Of a DNA stretch of 64,000 bases, positions 46,130 through 55,636 are shown in pieces (the stretch's first letter is position 1; every line of letters starts with the position of its first letter). Both the position numbers and the translations under genes were made by a program. The notes under the pieces are model-generated. The model saw only the letters and a list, made by a program, of their open reading frames with translations. It was not told where the DNA came from and did not search any database. The DNA lies in NCBI RefSeq assembly GCF_002140715.2, contig NZ_NGLE02000001.1, positions 1,297,001 through 1,361,000 on the forward strand, written 5' to 3'. Source of the DNA: Enterococcus sp. 4G2_DIV0659 (GTDB lineage: Bacteria; Bacillota; Bacilli; Lactobacillales; Enterococcaceae).

Positions 46130-46214
46130 AAAAAAGACGCAATCTAATAAGGATCTCCTCAGCACTACACTGAATGATCTCTTATTAGGTTACGCCTACC
46201 GAATAGTTACACCC
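46130..46214 (-). promoter_or_regulatory. LicT-type RAT/terminator switch between licT and chbG
   Basis: On the - strand GGGTGTAACTATTCGGTAGG (through 46188) has the form of a ribonucleic antiterminator. It overlaps the 5' arm of a terminator hairpin (arms 46176-46188 and 46144-46155) followed by a T-run near 46130. It lies directly after the licT stop with no room for a new promoter, so it makes the downstream genes conditional on LicT. Confidence 0.85.
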
Positions 46215-46225
46215 TAACTGTTATT

Positions 46226-47053
46226 TTATTTAATTCTTGCCAAATGAACCGCTAGATAAACCGTCTCATTTTCTTGAATGGTGATCCCGTATTTCTCTTC
46301 TATGCTAGTTGTTATAAACGTTGCGATGCTATAAGGAACACTCTGATGAAACGAGTCATTGAAAAAAGAAAAATCTTCTTCCGGCACCTTTTCTTGATAA
46401 ATCAAGCGTTTCACTAAAAATTTCACATGGATCATCAAACGATGATAGGTTAGAGACTCATGATCCAATTTCCCAAAATACTTCTTTTCTAACAACTGCA
46501 AAATCTCAGTTGTCATCTCAAGAATTTTTAAACTATTTAAACTGTTTTTTTCGCCTAGCTCTGCATTAATGATATGCATAGTAATAAATCCAACTTCATT
46601 GGCACCTAATTCTGTCTCATAACGTTTATTGATCAATCGGACAACCTCAACAGCTGTCTGATATTCTTCTGGATATAACAACTTCATCTCAGGCAACATG
46701 ATCGCTGTAACCTGACTATCTTCTTTTCTTCGTTGAATCGCAAAATAGATATGATCTGTCAAAGCAATATAAATATTCGAATCCAATGTGGCTTTGATCT
46801 CCGACTGAATAAAATGAATAATTTCTTCTGAAAACTCAATAAATTCAAGTGGAATTTGTGCAGCCATCTCACTAAACATTTTTGTTTTTTCTTTGGAATC
46901 TAAGACAAAAAATTTATCCGCTACCCTTTCATCGAACACTTCATTTACAACTGCTGAAAACCCAATCCCTTTACCCATAGCAATTTTTTCTACCCCATTA
47001 TCATTCACTAAAACGACGTTGTGATTGATTTTTTTCACGATACGCATATTCAT
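46226..47053 (-). CDS. licT: BglG/LicT-family transcriptional antiterminator
   Basis: A 275-residue RNA-binding antiterminator: CAT domain (1 to about 56, MRIVKKINHNVVLVNDNGVE), PRD1 (about 70-165, LTDHIYFAIQRR) and PRD2 (about 175-275, MIHVKFLVKRL and YLAVHLARIK). It would bind the two RAT elements when released by PTS phosphorylation. The start is ATG at 47053 or 47047; the symbol reflects family, not proven substrate. Confidence 0.9.
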   Translation of the reverse strand: MNMRIVKKINHNVVLVNDNGVEKIAMGKGIGFSAVVNEVFDERVADKFFVLDSKEKTKMFSEMAAQIPLEFIEFSEEIIHFIQSEIKATLDSNIYIALTDHIYFAIQRRKEDSQVTAIMLPEMKLLYPEEYQTAVEVVRLINKRYETELGANEVGFITMHIINAELGEKNSLNSLKILEMTTEILQLLEKKYFGKLDHESLTYHRLMIHVKFLVKRLIYQEKVPEEDFSFFNDSFHQSVPYSIATFITTSIEEKYGITIQENETVYLAVHLARIK

Positions 47054-47187
47054 TAACAATCCCTTCTCCTGAAAGGCAAAATAAATTTTTACTGCTGATT
47101 TTATTCTATTTAATCGCTCCTTTCCATATTATTACTAACGCGTTAATCTCAGGAAATGGCCAAATGAAGTAACTTTTTTACGCAAAA

Positions 47188-47242
47188 ACGACCTAAGAAA
47201 AGAAACTTTTCTTAGGTCGTGCCTAATCTAATAGTTACACCC
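47188..47242 (-). promoter_or_regulatory. LicT-type RAT/terminator switch in the licT leader
   Basis: On the - strand GGGTGTAACTATTAGATTAG (from 47242) is a RAT-like element. It overlaps a perfect 15-bp hairpin (47188-47202 with 47206-47220) followed by T. It shares its first 13 bases with the second switch at 46214. licT should therefore be autoregulated by antitermination. Confidence 0.88.
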
Positions 47243-47258
47243 TGTGTTTTATGGCTAA

Positions 47259-47287
47259 AATATACCACAAGGTGAAAGCGTTGTCAA
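47259..47287 (-). promoter_or_regulatory. licT operon promoter with overlapping cre site
   Basis: On the - strand TTGACA (47282-47287) and TATATT (47259-47264) are spaced 17 nt, a near-ideal sigma-A promoter. A 13/14 cre match (TGACAACGCTTTCA, 47273-47286) overlaps the -35, so CcpA should compete with RNA polymerase. Confidence 0.85.
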
Positions 47288-47297
47288 ACCCTATTTT

Positions 47298-47954
47298 CTA
47301 TATTTGTTTATTCTCAGATTGAAACCTTGCTTCCACACGATAAATAGGCTGTCCTTTTGCCGAGAATTTCTGTTCGTACTCTGTCATAATATTGCCTTCA
47401 TAATCGCTGGCATGTAGATCCAGCCAAACTTGTTCTAAAATCATCCCATATTTAGAAAAACTGCTTAATGAATATTCAAATAAACCTCGATTATCCGTTT
47501 TAAAGTGAATTTCGCCATTTGATTTTAGAATTTCTTCATCGGTTGCTAAAAATGTTTTAAACGTTAAACGACGTTTTTCATGTCTTGTTTTTGGCCAAGG
47601 ATCAGAAAAGTTTAAATAAATTTGATCTATTTCATTTTCAGCAAAGTATTGTGTTAGTTCTTCTCCATTTACATGAAGTAATTGTAAATTAGGCAATTCT
47701 TCTTCTAATGCTTTTTCTAGAGCGATTGAAAGAACACTCAATTGCATATCGATCCCAATATAATTAATATCTGGGTTTGCTTTGGCCATTCCTACCACAA
47801 ATTGTCCCTTACCAGAACCAATTTCAATGTGAATCGGGTGATTATTCCCAAAACGCTCTTCCCAGCGTCCTTGCCATTTAGACGGTTCATCTACGACCAA
47901 TTCAGGATGACTCGCCAATAATTCTGCAGCTCCTGGTCTTTTTCTCATTCGCAT
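47298..47954 (-). CDS. trmB: tRNA (guanine-46-N7)-methyltransferase
   Basis: A 218-residue TrmB with [17 protein letters not shown] (SAM motif), [11 protein letters not shown], and [18 protein letters not shown] (substrate/catalytic). The start at 47954 follows GAGGAG; an upstream extension covers an intergenic hairpin and is not used. It sits beside ytmP, a pairing common in Firmicutes. Confidence 0.95.
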   Translation of the reverse strand: MRMRKRPGAAELLASHPELVVDEPSKWQGRWEERFGNNHPIHIEIGSGKGQFVVGMAKANPDINYIGIDMQLSVLSIALEKALEEELPNLQLLHVNGEELTQYFAENEIDQIYLNFSDPWPKTRHEKRRLTFKTFLATDEEILKSNGEIHFKTDNRGLFEYSLSSFSKYGMILEQVWLDLHASDYEGNIMTEYEQKFSAKGQPIYRVEARFQSENKQI

Positions 47955-47982
47955 GTATCTATCTCCTCTGTAACAAATTTTA

Positions 47983-48020
47983 AGAGGGTAGAACAAAACT
48001 GACGTTTTGTGCTGCCCTCT
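47983..48020 (-). terminator. Imperfect hairpin between ytmP and trmB
   Basis: AGAGGG...CCCTCT outer stem (47983-48020) encloses ACAAAAC/GTTTTGT with a mismatch or two. The T-run behind it is weak, so it may only attenuate or process a shared transcript. Confidence 0.5.
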
Positions 48021-48068
48021 GATATTCAAGTAAGCAGTGAGAAACAGCAATTGTTGTCCTTGTCCTCA

Positions 48069-48848
48069 CTAATAACCAAATGCTTGTTTTAATTTCAAAA
48101 TTTCTGCGTTCATTTCACGTTTTTCTCCTGACTGATAATGACGGAGAATTTCTTGTAAGAAATTAAATAACGCATACCATTTGATTCTCATTAACGCCTC
48201 TTCACTTGGACGCATCCCGTAGGACAACAGCCATTTATTCCAGCTTGCCCGTGGAACATAATGTCCCAACAGCATTCCTAAATCCAGCGCCGGATCAGCA
48301 ACCATCACAGAATCCCAATCAACTAAATAGAGGTAATTATTTGATACAATCCAATTACGATGATTAACATCACCATGAACCACCATATAATTATGTACAG
48401 AGTAGTTTGGAATATGCTCCTGTAGATAGTGATACACCCTAGCAAGATACGTGTTATTTCGCAATTCAGTTGGCAATTTCTGATCATATTCTTGAAGCAT
48501 CATAGCAGGTGTTTTGATTTGCCCACCGATTTTTTCAAGCATACTTTTCAGCATATGCGAATGATGTAAATGATACAACACATCTACAACATCATTTCTT
48601 TGTCCAATTTCTTGTGCTTTCAACACTTGCCCATCCAGCCATTCTTGCGCTGTTAAAATATCACCTGTCACTGTTCGTTTAGTCCAAACCAACTTAGGGG
48701 CAATCCCTTCTTTAGACAAGGCAGCCAAAAGAGGAGAAGTATTTCGTTTAATAAATACTCTTTCAGTCGCACGTATACCCATGAAAGTTTGGCCAGTTGC
48801 GCCTTTTATTGGCTGCAAGCGCCACTCCTTATCCAACTGAAATGCCAT
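48069..48848 (-). CDS. ytmP: YtmP-like phosphotransferase (APH/choline kinase fold)
   Basis: A 259-residue kinase-fold protein with the catalytic loop VVHGDVNHRNWIV and the metal motif LYLVDWDSVMVADPALDLG. Its substrate is unknown in most species. TAGGAG precedes the ATG. It lies upstream of trmB on the same strand. Confidence 0.85.
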   Translation of the reverse strand: MAFQLDKEWRLQPIKGATGQTFMGIRATERVFIKRNTSPLLAALSKEGIAPKLVWTKRTVTGDILTAQEWLDGQVLKAQEIGQRNDVVDVLYHLHHSHMLKSMLEKIGGQIKTPAMMLQEYDQKLPTELRNNTYLARVYHYLQEHIPNYSVHNYMVVHGDVNHRNWIVSNNYLYLVDWDSVMVADPALDLGMLLGHYVPRASWNKWLLSYGMRPSEEALMRIKWYALFNFLQEILRHYQSGEKREMNAEILKLKQAFGY

Positions 48849-49113
48849 GGAATTTATCTCCTATCTTAACACAATTTAAATGAACGCATAACGGAATCAT
48901 CCAGTCTCTCCCTAAAATGTCTGAGAGATATTTTCTCTCGTTCATCTTTTGTCTATTTCTAAAGAACTTCAACCTTAAGTATTTCCTTTGATGTTGAAGT
49001 AGAGTACAGCCCTAACCTGTGAATTTAGAAATCTTCATTATTTACAGTACCTATCATTTTAGCTTCCATAGCGTTCAACGTCAAGCATCACTCTTGTACT
49101 TTTAGCAGACATC

Positions 49114-49977
49114 CTATTTTTCTGCGCTTCCGCATATCTTATTAACGCTGGCAATATACGCATTCAACAATTTTTTCGTGATTTCTCCGGGCTTTCCAGT
49201 ACCAACAACATGATCATTTATTTTAACTACAGGGACAATTTCAGTAAGCGAACCTGAAACAAAACATTCGTCTGCTGTAAATAACTCTTCTTCATATACA
49301 GCTTCTTCTTTCACAGGAATGTCCAACTCATTTGCCAGTTCTAAGATTTTCTTTTTGGTAATTCCTGGCAAAATTAAATGTCCATCTGGATGTGTGTATA
49401 CTATTCCATCTTTGACCACCCAAAAGTTTGCTGCTGAAGTTTCGGTTACCTTATCCTCACGAATCAGTACCGCATCGTCAAATCCTTTTTGTCTAGCCTC
49501 ATCTAAGGACAAAATGTTCCCCATTAAACTCAATGACTTGATGTCACAATGCAACCAGCGTGTATCTGGTACAACAGCAACACTGATCCCTGTTTCCATT
49601 TTTTGCGTGGGTCTTTGATAGGGCAAGATATTAGCTGTTAATACTCCTTTAACTTTCTTTGGATCAGGTAGTGCATGGTTTCTTGGCGAATCAATACCGC
49701 GCGTTACTTGAAAATATAATTTACCTTCTTTAATTGCTTCAATTTCCACTAACTTATTCAAATTTGCTGTCAGTTCCTCTTTTGAAAAGGGCAAATGCAT
49801 GTTGATTTTTTCAGCCCCATTCCACAAACGCTCCAAATGAGCTTCTAACATATAAAGATGTCCATTATAAACACGTACGACTTCATACAGCCCGTCGCCA
49901 TATTGATACCCTCGATCTTCGATATCTATTTTTACTTCATCACGTTTAACAATCTGATCATTCCATAAAACATGCAT
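49114..49977 (-). CDS. dat: D-amino-acid aminotransferase (class IV PLP)
   Basis: A 287-residue fold-type IV aminotransferase. EDRGYQYGDGLYEVVRVYNG is the family start, Lys147 (CDIKSLSLMGN) carries PLP, and TETSAANFWVV and SGSLTEIVPV complete the site. It would interconvert D-Ala and D-Glu for cell-wall synthesis. It follows ecsB by 3 nt, so it may be in the ecs transcript. Branched-chain aminotransferase is a less likely alternative. Confidence 0.9.
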   Translation of the reverse strand: MHVLWNDQIVKRDEVKIDIEDRGYQYGDGLYEVVRVYNGHLYMLEAHLERLWNGAEKINMHLPFSKEELTANLNKLVEIEAIKEGKLYFQVTRGIDSPRNHALPDPKKVKGVLTANILPYQRPTQKMETGISVAVVPDTRWLHCDIKSLSLMGNILSLDEARQKGFDDAVLIREDKVTETSAANFWVVKDGIVYTHPDGHLILPGITKKKILELANELDIPVKEEAVYEEELFTADECFVSGSLTEIVPVVKINDHVVGTGKPGEITKKLLNAYIASVNKICGSAEK

Positions 49978-49980
49978 TTT

Positions 49981-51198
49981 TTAAGCCTCCATTTTCTTCA
50001 AACGATACGGAACATACAATTTTGCAAACAGGACAACTTCCACAAGTAACACGATGACAACCATCAACCCCTCTGTAAAATCAGGCAAAGCAATTAAAAC
50101 AAAGCCGCTGAACAAAATCGCTGCTACAAACAACAAGACAGTTACTAACTTACTAACAGCCTGCTTCTTTTGTCCCACTGGCACAGGATATAAATGTGTC
50201 ATCACCATATAATCGAACTGTGTATAAATTGGAATCAATTGAAAACCAATTAAATAAATAAACAGGACCGACACGCCCATTGAAATCCAAAATTCTTTAA
50301 GGAAAAATAAAATCACGCCTCCAACTAGTACCAGTCTAATAAATAATCCACTATATTCAGAACCTCTTAAAAAACTGCGGGCATAGAGATATAAATAGGT
50401 ATTTGTAGTTGTTGCCTTGATTCTACTTAATAATGGATCCAGATATTTCCGACGTTTAACACTACTAGATATTTCTGGTACATCGGTAAACAAATGGATA
50501 AACTGATAGATTCGATGCATTCGATTTTTTTCTTGTCGGATCATCTTTTCCCAATCTAAAGAAACAGATTGCTCTTTTTTCTTTAACGCTAAACAAAAGA
50601 ACACAAATTGAAGGATAGCTATCAACAGCCCTACCACTGGCATTATATATAGACTACAAACGATCGCCAGTAGACTGGTGATCAACCATAATACAAACCA
50701 CTGCACATACTCTTTTGAAGAAATTTGATATAATTCATATTTTTGCACTCTCAAGTGACTCGCTTTTAAACTTCCTAACATCACGATGAAATAGAAAAAT
50801 GTTGAAAATGCCCAACCTGTAGATACAACGACTAGCGGCATTGACATACCACCAAGCAAGAATAGTGCTACTAAGGGCACCCAAAAAGAATAACGCAAGG
50901 CTCTATTTAAGTAACTATCCATTTCGGGTTCTTTGGGTAGGATAAAGACTTTATCTGCCTCTTCTGCTAATGTCGCAATACGACCAATCTGTATGATCGC
51001 CAGCCATAAAAGTAAAACGAGTGGTCTTCCCCATACAAAATGTACAGGTAGTGTTTTTAATACTTGTGAATAATAAAAACCTAGACCGCCCAACAAAAAG
51101 ACACACACCAATATAAAATGATCGTTAAAAACATACCGCATGTATTTCATCATTTTTCTAAGATGACGTGCTAAACGAATGCCATAAAATCCAGACAT
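49981..51198 (-). CDS. ecsB: ABC transporter permease EcsB
   Basis: A 405-residue membrane protein with about eight to ten hydrophobic segments and a charged central loop (about 200-260), as in EcsB of Bacillus. Paired with EcsA just upstream (1 nt gap). Ecs affects secretion and membrane proteolysis in Bacillus; the transported substrate is debated. Confidence 0.9.
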   Translation of the reverse strand: MSGFYGIRLARHLRKMMKYMRYVFNDHFILVCVFLLGGLGFYYSQVLKTLPVHFVWGRPLVLLLWLAIIQIGRIATLAEEADKVFILPKEPEMDSYLNRALRYSFWVPLVALFLLGGMSMPLVVVSTGWAFSTFFYFIVMLGSLKASHLRVQKYELYQISSKEYVQWFVLWLITSLLAIVCSLYIMPVVGLLIAILQFVFFCLALKKKEQSVSLDWEKMIRQEKNRMHRIYQFIHLFTDVPEISSSVKRRKYLDPLLSRIKATTTNTYLYLYARSFLRGSEYSGLFIRLVLVGGVILFFLKEFWISMGVSVLFIYLIGFQLIPIYTQFDYMVMTHLYPVPVGQKKQAVSKLVTVLLFVAAILFSGFVLIALPDFTEGLMVVIVLLVEVVLFAKLYVPYRLKKMEA

Positions 51199-51199
51199 A

Positions 51200-51937
51200 C
51201 TACCCCACCTTTTCTTCTTTTGTTAATGCGATATAAATATCGTCCAAGGATGATCCTGGTAAATTGAATTCTTTTTGTAGCTCCTCCATTGAGCCCATTG
51301 CCCGAACTTCACCTTCATGTAATACTACAAAACGATCACAATATCTTTCTGCAGTTGCAAGAATATGAGTAGACATCAAAATTGCAGCGCCTTGATTACG
51401 CATTTCGTCCATCAACTCTAATAACGCATGAATCGCCAACGGATCTAAGCCTAAAAATGGTTCATCAATGATATACAAACTCGGCTCAATTAAAAAGGCA
51501 CATAGAACCATCACCTTTTGTTTCATCCCTTTTGAAAAATTTGCAGGGAACCAATCTAATTTATTTTCTAAACGAAATGTTTTTAGCAAAGTAGCCGCGC
51601 GTTTAAATGCTTCTTCGGTGGGAATATCATACGCCATTGCCGTGATTTCAATATGCTCTCTTAGTGTCAATTCTTCATATAAAGACGGTGTTTCTGGAAT
51701 ATAGCCAATTTTTTTTCGATAGCTTTCTGGCTGCTGCTTCAGTGTTTCACCATCAATAGAAACTTTTCCTTTTTGCGGAGTCAATAAACCAATTACATTT
51801 TTGATCGTAGTACTTTTACCTGCGCCGTTCAATCCAATCAAACCGACCATCTCACCAGATTTCACTTCAAAGTTAATATCTTTTAAAACAGGAATATGGC
51901 CATAGCCCCCAGTTAAATGTTCAATTACTAAACTCAT
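51200..51937 (-). CDS. ecsA: ABC transporter ATP-binding protein EcsA
   Basis: A 245-residue ATPase: Walker A GLNGAGKST, signature region FSKGMKQKVMV, Walker B LYIIDEPFLGLD and MSTHILATAERYCD. The gene is divergent from hit, as in Bacillus relatives. GGAGG precedes the ATG. Confidence 0.95.
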   Translation of the reverse strand: MSLVIEHLTGGYGHIPVLKDINFEVKSGEMVGLIGLNGAGKSTTIKNVIGLLTPQKGKVSIDGETLKQQPESYRKKIGYIPETPSLYEELTLREHIEITAMAYDIPTEEAFKRAATLLKTFRLENKLDWFPANFSKGMKQKVMVLCAFLIEPSLYIIDEPFLGLDPLAIHALLELMDEMRNQGAAILMSTHILATAERYCDRFVVLHEGEVRAMGSMEELQKEFNLPGSSLDDIYIALTKEEKVG

Positions 51938-52072
51938 TCATATACCTCCAACTAATTTTATCGTGAATCTATTATACCACGAACTTTTTGAAGGTTTCAT
52001 GAACTTTTTCTCCCAAATAGAATTCAAGATATGTTAAAGTAAACATAACAGTTAAATGAAAGAAGGGAAACT

Positions 52073-52504
52073 ATGACAGATTGTATTTTTTGTAAGATTA
52101 TTAACCAAGAAATTCCTAGCTATAAAGTTTACGAAGATGATAAAGTTTATGCATTTTTAGATATCACACAAGTGACTAAAGGTCATACTTTGTTGATTCC
52201 TAAAGAACACGTCACAGATATTTTTGACTATGAACCAACTCTCGCTGGTGACGTTTTTGCTCGTGTACCTCTCGTTGCCCGTGCCTTAGAAAAAGCATTT
52301 CCAGAGATGGAAGGTTTAAATATTATTAACAATAATAAAGAATTGGCTTATCAATCTGTTTTTCACTCTCATATCCATCTTATTCCTCGTTATGGAAAAA
52401 CGGATGATTTCTCCATTCACTTTGGCAACAATCAAGAAGACTATTCTTCTGAAGACATGCAAGACATTGCAACAAAAATTGTAAAGCAGGTGGAACAATC
52501 ATGA
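52073..52504 (+). CDS. hit: HIT-family nucleotide hydrolase
   Basis: A 143-residue histidine-triad protein: DCIFCKIINQEIPSYKVYED start and HSHIHLIPRY catalytic triad. It hydrolyses nucleotide phosphoramidates or dinucleotides. Its stop overlaps the next start (ATGA). Neighbour order with ecs and prsA is conserved in Firmicutes. Confidence 0.95.
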   Translation: MTDCIFCKIINQEIPSYKVYEDDKVYAFLDITQVTKGHTLLIPKEHVTDIFDYEPTLAGDVFARVPLVARALEKAFPEMEGLNIINNNKELAYQSVFHSHIHLIPRYGKTDDFSIHFGNNQEDYSSEDMQDIATKIVKQVEQS

Positions 52505-52842
52505 GTAAATTTTCTAAAGGTCTTTTATTTGGAGCTGTCGCAGGAACTATTGGCGGATTACTTTTTGCACCAAGAAGTGGGAAAGATACACGTCAAAAAA
52601 TTGTAGATGAATTAGATGAATGGACTGACTTAAAAGAAGATTTTACTGATAAGTTAGAACAAGTCAAAAAATCAGCCGCTGCATTACAAAAAACAGCTGA
52701 TTTATACATTGAACCTTTTATTGAAGGAATCAATAAAGATATCGAAAACTTCAAGTTTCAAGCTGAACCAAGACTAGCTCAAATCCAAGAGCAAGCTGAA
52801 CAAATTCAATCTGAATTACCTGAAATACCAGAAATAGTTTAA
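52501..52842 (+). CDS. YtxH-like small membrane-associated protein
   Basis: A 113-residue protein with a glycine-rich hydrophobic N-terminus (GLLFGAVAGTIGGLLFAPRSG) and a long charged helix predicted as coiled coil, the YtxH pattern. Role unknown; in Bacillus a relative is stress-induced. Translationally coupled to hit. Confidence 0.85.
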   Translation: MSKFSKGLLFGAVAGTIGGLLFAPRSGKDTRQKIVDELDEWTDLKEDFTDKLEQVKKSAAALQKTADLYIEPFIEGINKDIENFKFQAEPRLAQIQEQAEQIQSELPEIPEIV

Positions 52843-52958
52843 TAGTTACTTGATTAACTTCTATATAAGAAAGAACGTATTGGAAAATCCTTAAAATAGA
52901 TAAAATTTTATTATTTTTAATACTCTCTTATTGTCTATTTCCTCATTTAATTTTATTT

Positions 52959-52982
52959 TAAAATCTATAACTATAGATTTTA
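52959..52982. terminator. 11-bp AT-rich hairpin after ytxH
   Basis: TAAAATCTATA and its complement flank a 2-nt loop at 52959-52982. Its T-run is short, so it may be a weak terminator or a protein site in the 300-nt gap before prsA. A TATAAT at 53085-53090 is the likely prsA -10. Confidence 0.45.
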
Positions 52983-53147
52983 GCTAAAATTCCCACACTT
53001 ATAGATGAAAGTGTGTCCTAAATTCGAAAATTTATTGAAACTATGATTTGGGTGTTTCTTTTCTGAAAGATAATGTGGTATAGTTATAATCGTGAGAATT
53101 AATTTCTACATAATAAAAATAAAATAATCCTAGGAGTGCTTAAAAGA

Positions 53148-54170
53148 ATGAAGAAAAAATTAATCTTAGCTGCAGCAGGCGTATTTAGTATTTTTGCATT
53201 AGCAGCATGTACTGGCGGCTCAAAAGACATCGCATCAATGAAAGGCGGCACAATCACTGTTGATGATTTTTACAACCAAGTAAAAGCTAGCCAACAAAGC
53301 CAACAAGATGTGAAAAACATGATCATCTATAAAGTATTTGAAGAAAAATACGGAAAAGATGTTTCAGCTAAAGAAGTTCAAGAAAAATTTGACGAATCGA
53401 AAAAAAGTGTAAAAGAACAAGGTCAAAATTTTGATGAGCAATTAAAAGCATCTGGTTTTACAGAAAAAAGCTACAAAGAAGTAATCAAGCAAAACCTTGC
53501 ATTTATAGCTGGTATCAATGCACATATCAAAATTACTGACAAAGATTTGAAAGCTGCTTGGGAAACATTCCACCCAGAGGTAGAAGCACAAATCATTCAA
53601 GTTGGAACTGAAGATGAAGCAAAAGATATTAAAAAACAATTAACTGACGGTGGCGACTTCTCTAAAATCGCTAAAGAAAAATCAACAGATGCTGCGACTA
53701 AAGATGACGGTGGCAAAATCAAGTTTGATTCTCAAACAGAAACTGTTTCAGCACAAGTAAAAGAAGCAGCCTTCAAATTAAAAGACGGTGAAGTTTCTGA
53801 ACCAATCCAAGCAACAGATGCGACTGGTTACCAAACAACATTCTCTATCGTAAAAATGGTTAAAAACAAAGAAAAAGGCAATGACATGGCTCCTTACAAA
53901 AAAGAGTTGAAAAAAGTTGCTGAAACAAACAAACAAAACGATCAAGAATTCAGAAACAAAGTAATTTCTGACGAATTAAAAGAAGCAAATGTTAAAATCA
54001 AAGACGACGCATTTAAAGATGTCTTAGCTGGTTTGATCCAAACTGAAGACTCTGCTAAATCAAGCGATTCTGCTAAAAAAGACTCTAAAGAAAAAGACTC
54101 TAAAAAATCTAAAGATTCTTCAAGCAAAACTGAAGATTCATCAAGTAAAACAGAAGAATCTTCTAAATAG
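53148..54170 (+). CDS. prsA: PrsA foldase lipoprotein (parvulin-type PPIase)
   Basis: A 340-residue extracytoplasmic chaperone. The lipobox ALAACTGG gives lipid-modified Cys21. A SurA-like N-domain and a parvulin domain follow (about 145-240; VEAQIIQVGTEDEAKDI, DDGGKIKF). The C-terminal 40 residues are a low-complexity Ser-Lys-Asp tail with SSSKTE repeats, longer than usual. The start at 53148 has AGGAG upstream; GTG at 53136 lies on that site. Confidence 0.93.
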   Translation: MKKKLILAAAGVFSIFALAACTGGSKDIASMKGGTITVDDFYNQVKASQQSQQDVKNMIIYKVFEEKYGKDVSAKEVQEKFDESKKSVKEQGQNFDEQLKASGFTEKSYKEVIKQNLAFIAGINAHIKITDKDLKAAWETFHPEVEAQIIQVGTEDEAKDIKKQLTDGGDFSKIAKEKSTDAATKDDGGKIKFDSQTETVSAQVKEAAFKLKDGEVSEPIQATDATGYQTTFSIVKMVKNKEKGNDMAPYKKELKKVAETNKQNDQEFRNKVISDELKEANVKIKDDAFKDVLAGLIQTEDSAKSSDSAKKDSKEKDSKKSKDSSSKTEDSSSKTEESSK

Positions 54171-54175
54171 TAAAC

Positions 54176-54203
54176 AAAAAAGAGAGGTTTCCCTCTCTTT
54201 TTT
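54176..54203. terminator. Bidirectional terminator after prsA
   Basis: AAAAAAGAGAGG and CCTCTCTTTTTT pair around TTTC. It lies between the convergent ends of prsA (54170) and the ASCH gene (54210). Confidence 0.92.
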
Positions 54204-54209
54204 ATTTGG

Positions 54210-54671
54210 TTAGTTTTTAAATACTAGCTCAAAGAGTTCGTAAACAACTAACAACTCTTCTGAAAAAGGTACTTGATACTTTGCTAACTCTTGCTCAAAA
54301 AATGGCTGATGAACACTGCGCCAATAAGCCAAGGTCCTCGCACCTTCTCCTTCAAGATAACCATGTACCTCTGAAATATCAGAATAAGGCAAGATATCTA
54401 CGACTTTTGTACAAATAATTGCTTGCGCCTGTTCTTCCCCATCAAGAATTATACTGTAATCACCAACTTCTGGAAGCTTCTCATTTTCAAACGCTCGTTT
54501 ATATAGCAGATGTAAAGAAGAGGTTCCTGTCTTTTCTCCACTAAGAACATGAGCCAATAATTCATCTGCCATTTCTGGTGAGTTTCCAAACGCCCAAACT
54601 CCATACTTATCATGAGTCATTGACTGTTCTTTTTTAAATCGTTCCCATAGGCTAATTGCAGATTGATTCAT
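54210..54671 (-). CDS. ASCH-domain protein
   Basis: A 153-residue protein with the ASCH-type layout: WAFGNSPEMADELLAHVLSGEKTGTSSL, GDYSIILDGEEQAQAIICTKV and FFEQELAKYQ. The fold suggests RNA binding. Its role is unknown. GGAG precedes the ATG. Confidence 0.85.
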   Translation of the reverse strand: MNQSAISLWERFKKEQSMTHDKYGVWAFGNSPEMADELLAHVLSGEKTGTSSLHLLYKRAFENEKLPEVGDYSIILDGEEQAQAIICTKVVDILPYSDISEVHGYLEGEGARTLAYWRSVHQPFFEQELAKYQVPFSEELLVVYELFELVFKN

Positions 54672-54689
54672 TTCGCTCTCCTATTCCAG

Positions 54690-55634
54690 TTAAATATTTT
54701 TTGGAACATAAAAACTTCGATTATCTAATCCAAAAATTCGATCGGTGTATTCTCCTGGCTCAGTTTGACGAATAGATCCTAACATCATTTGAATTGATGC
54801 ATCCATATTATCTATTTGATGCAACACTTCTGCTTCCATAATTCGTGGACGAACGGGAGAACCATACTCTAATAAACCATGATGAGCTAAAACCATGTGA
54901 CGTAAAACAATAACATCTTCATCATTTTCATCAATCTTCAGAGCAATGCAGGCTTTTGTGATCTCTTCATCTACAAGAACTAAATGCCCAATCAAATTTC
55001 CTGCTAGCGTATATTCTGTTGTCATAGCTCCAGAAAGTTCTTTGACTTTACCTAAATCATGTAAAATAATCCCAGAATAAAGCAACGCTGCATTTAATTC
55101 ATTGTATTCTTTACAGATTGATTTTCCTAAACGCAACATAGAAACAGTATGGTAAGCCAAGCCATTTGCAAACGCATGGTGATTTCTCTTCGCTGCAGGA
55201 TAATCAAAAAACTCTTTTTGGTACTGTGTTAACAGGTAGCGAACAATTCGTTGCCAATGAGCATTGGTGATTTCAAATACCGTTTGATTAATCTCTTCAA
55301 CCATGTCTTCTCGTTTTAATGGCGCTCGTTCCATATATAAAGCTGGTTGATTAGGTTCTTCTGGTCGCGCTAAACGCATATGAATAATTTTGACTTGTGG
55401 ATTCCCTTGGTAAACCTCTCTTTTGCCATTTAATAAAATCACATTCCCCGCCAAAAAACGACTGATTTCTTCTTCTGATGCATCCCAATATTTTCCATCG
55501 ATTGTACCTGATGTATCTTGAAATGTGAATGCAATGAATTTTTTTCCATTTTTTGCTACACGCACATCTGCATTTTTGATCAATAGAAATAGTTCAAACG
55601 TTTCATCTACTGTTAATTCACGGATTTTTTTCAT
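54690..55634 (-). CDS. yhaM: 3'-5' exoribonuclease YhaM
   Basis: A 314-residue enzyme with an N-terminal OB-fold (about 15-100) and a C-terminal HD domain (YHTVSMLRLG, GIILHDLGKVKEL, VLAHHGLLEYGSP). YhaM trims RNA 3' ends in Firmicutes. It is 2 nt from yhaN in the yhaO-yhaN-yhaM order. Confidence 0.93.
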   Translation of the reverse strand: MKKIRELTVDETFELFLLIKNADVRVAKNGKKFIAFTFQDTSGTIDGKYWDASEEEISRFLAGNVILLNGKREVYQGNPQVKIIHMRLARPEEPNQPALYMERAPLKREDMVEEINQTVFEITNAHWQRIVRYLLTQYQKEFFDYPAAKRNHHAFANGLAYHTVSMLRLGKSICKEYNELNAALLYSGIILHDLGKVKELSGAMTTEYTLAGNLIGHLVLVDEEITKACIALKIDENDEDVIVLRHMVLAHHGLLEYGSPVRPRIMEAEVLHQIDNMDASIQMMLGSIRQTEPGEYTDRIFGLDNRSFYVPKNI

Positions 55635-55636
55635 AC

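Noticed and set aside
47136..47145. TAACGCGTTA palindrome in the licT leader
   Set aside because: It is only 10 bp and lies downstream of the terminator and upstream of the coding start. No known regulator was matched.
48965..49000. ACTTCAAC/GTTGAAGT hairpin upstream of ytmP and after dat
   Set aside because: It has no T-run on either strand and a long loop, so I do not call it a terminator.
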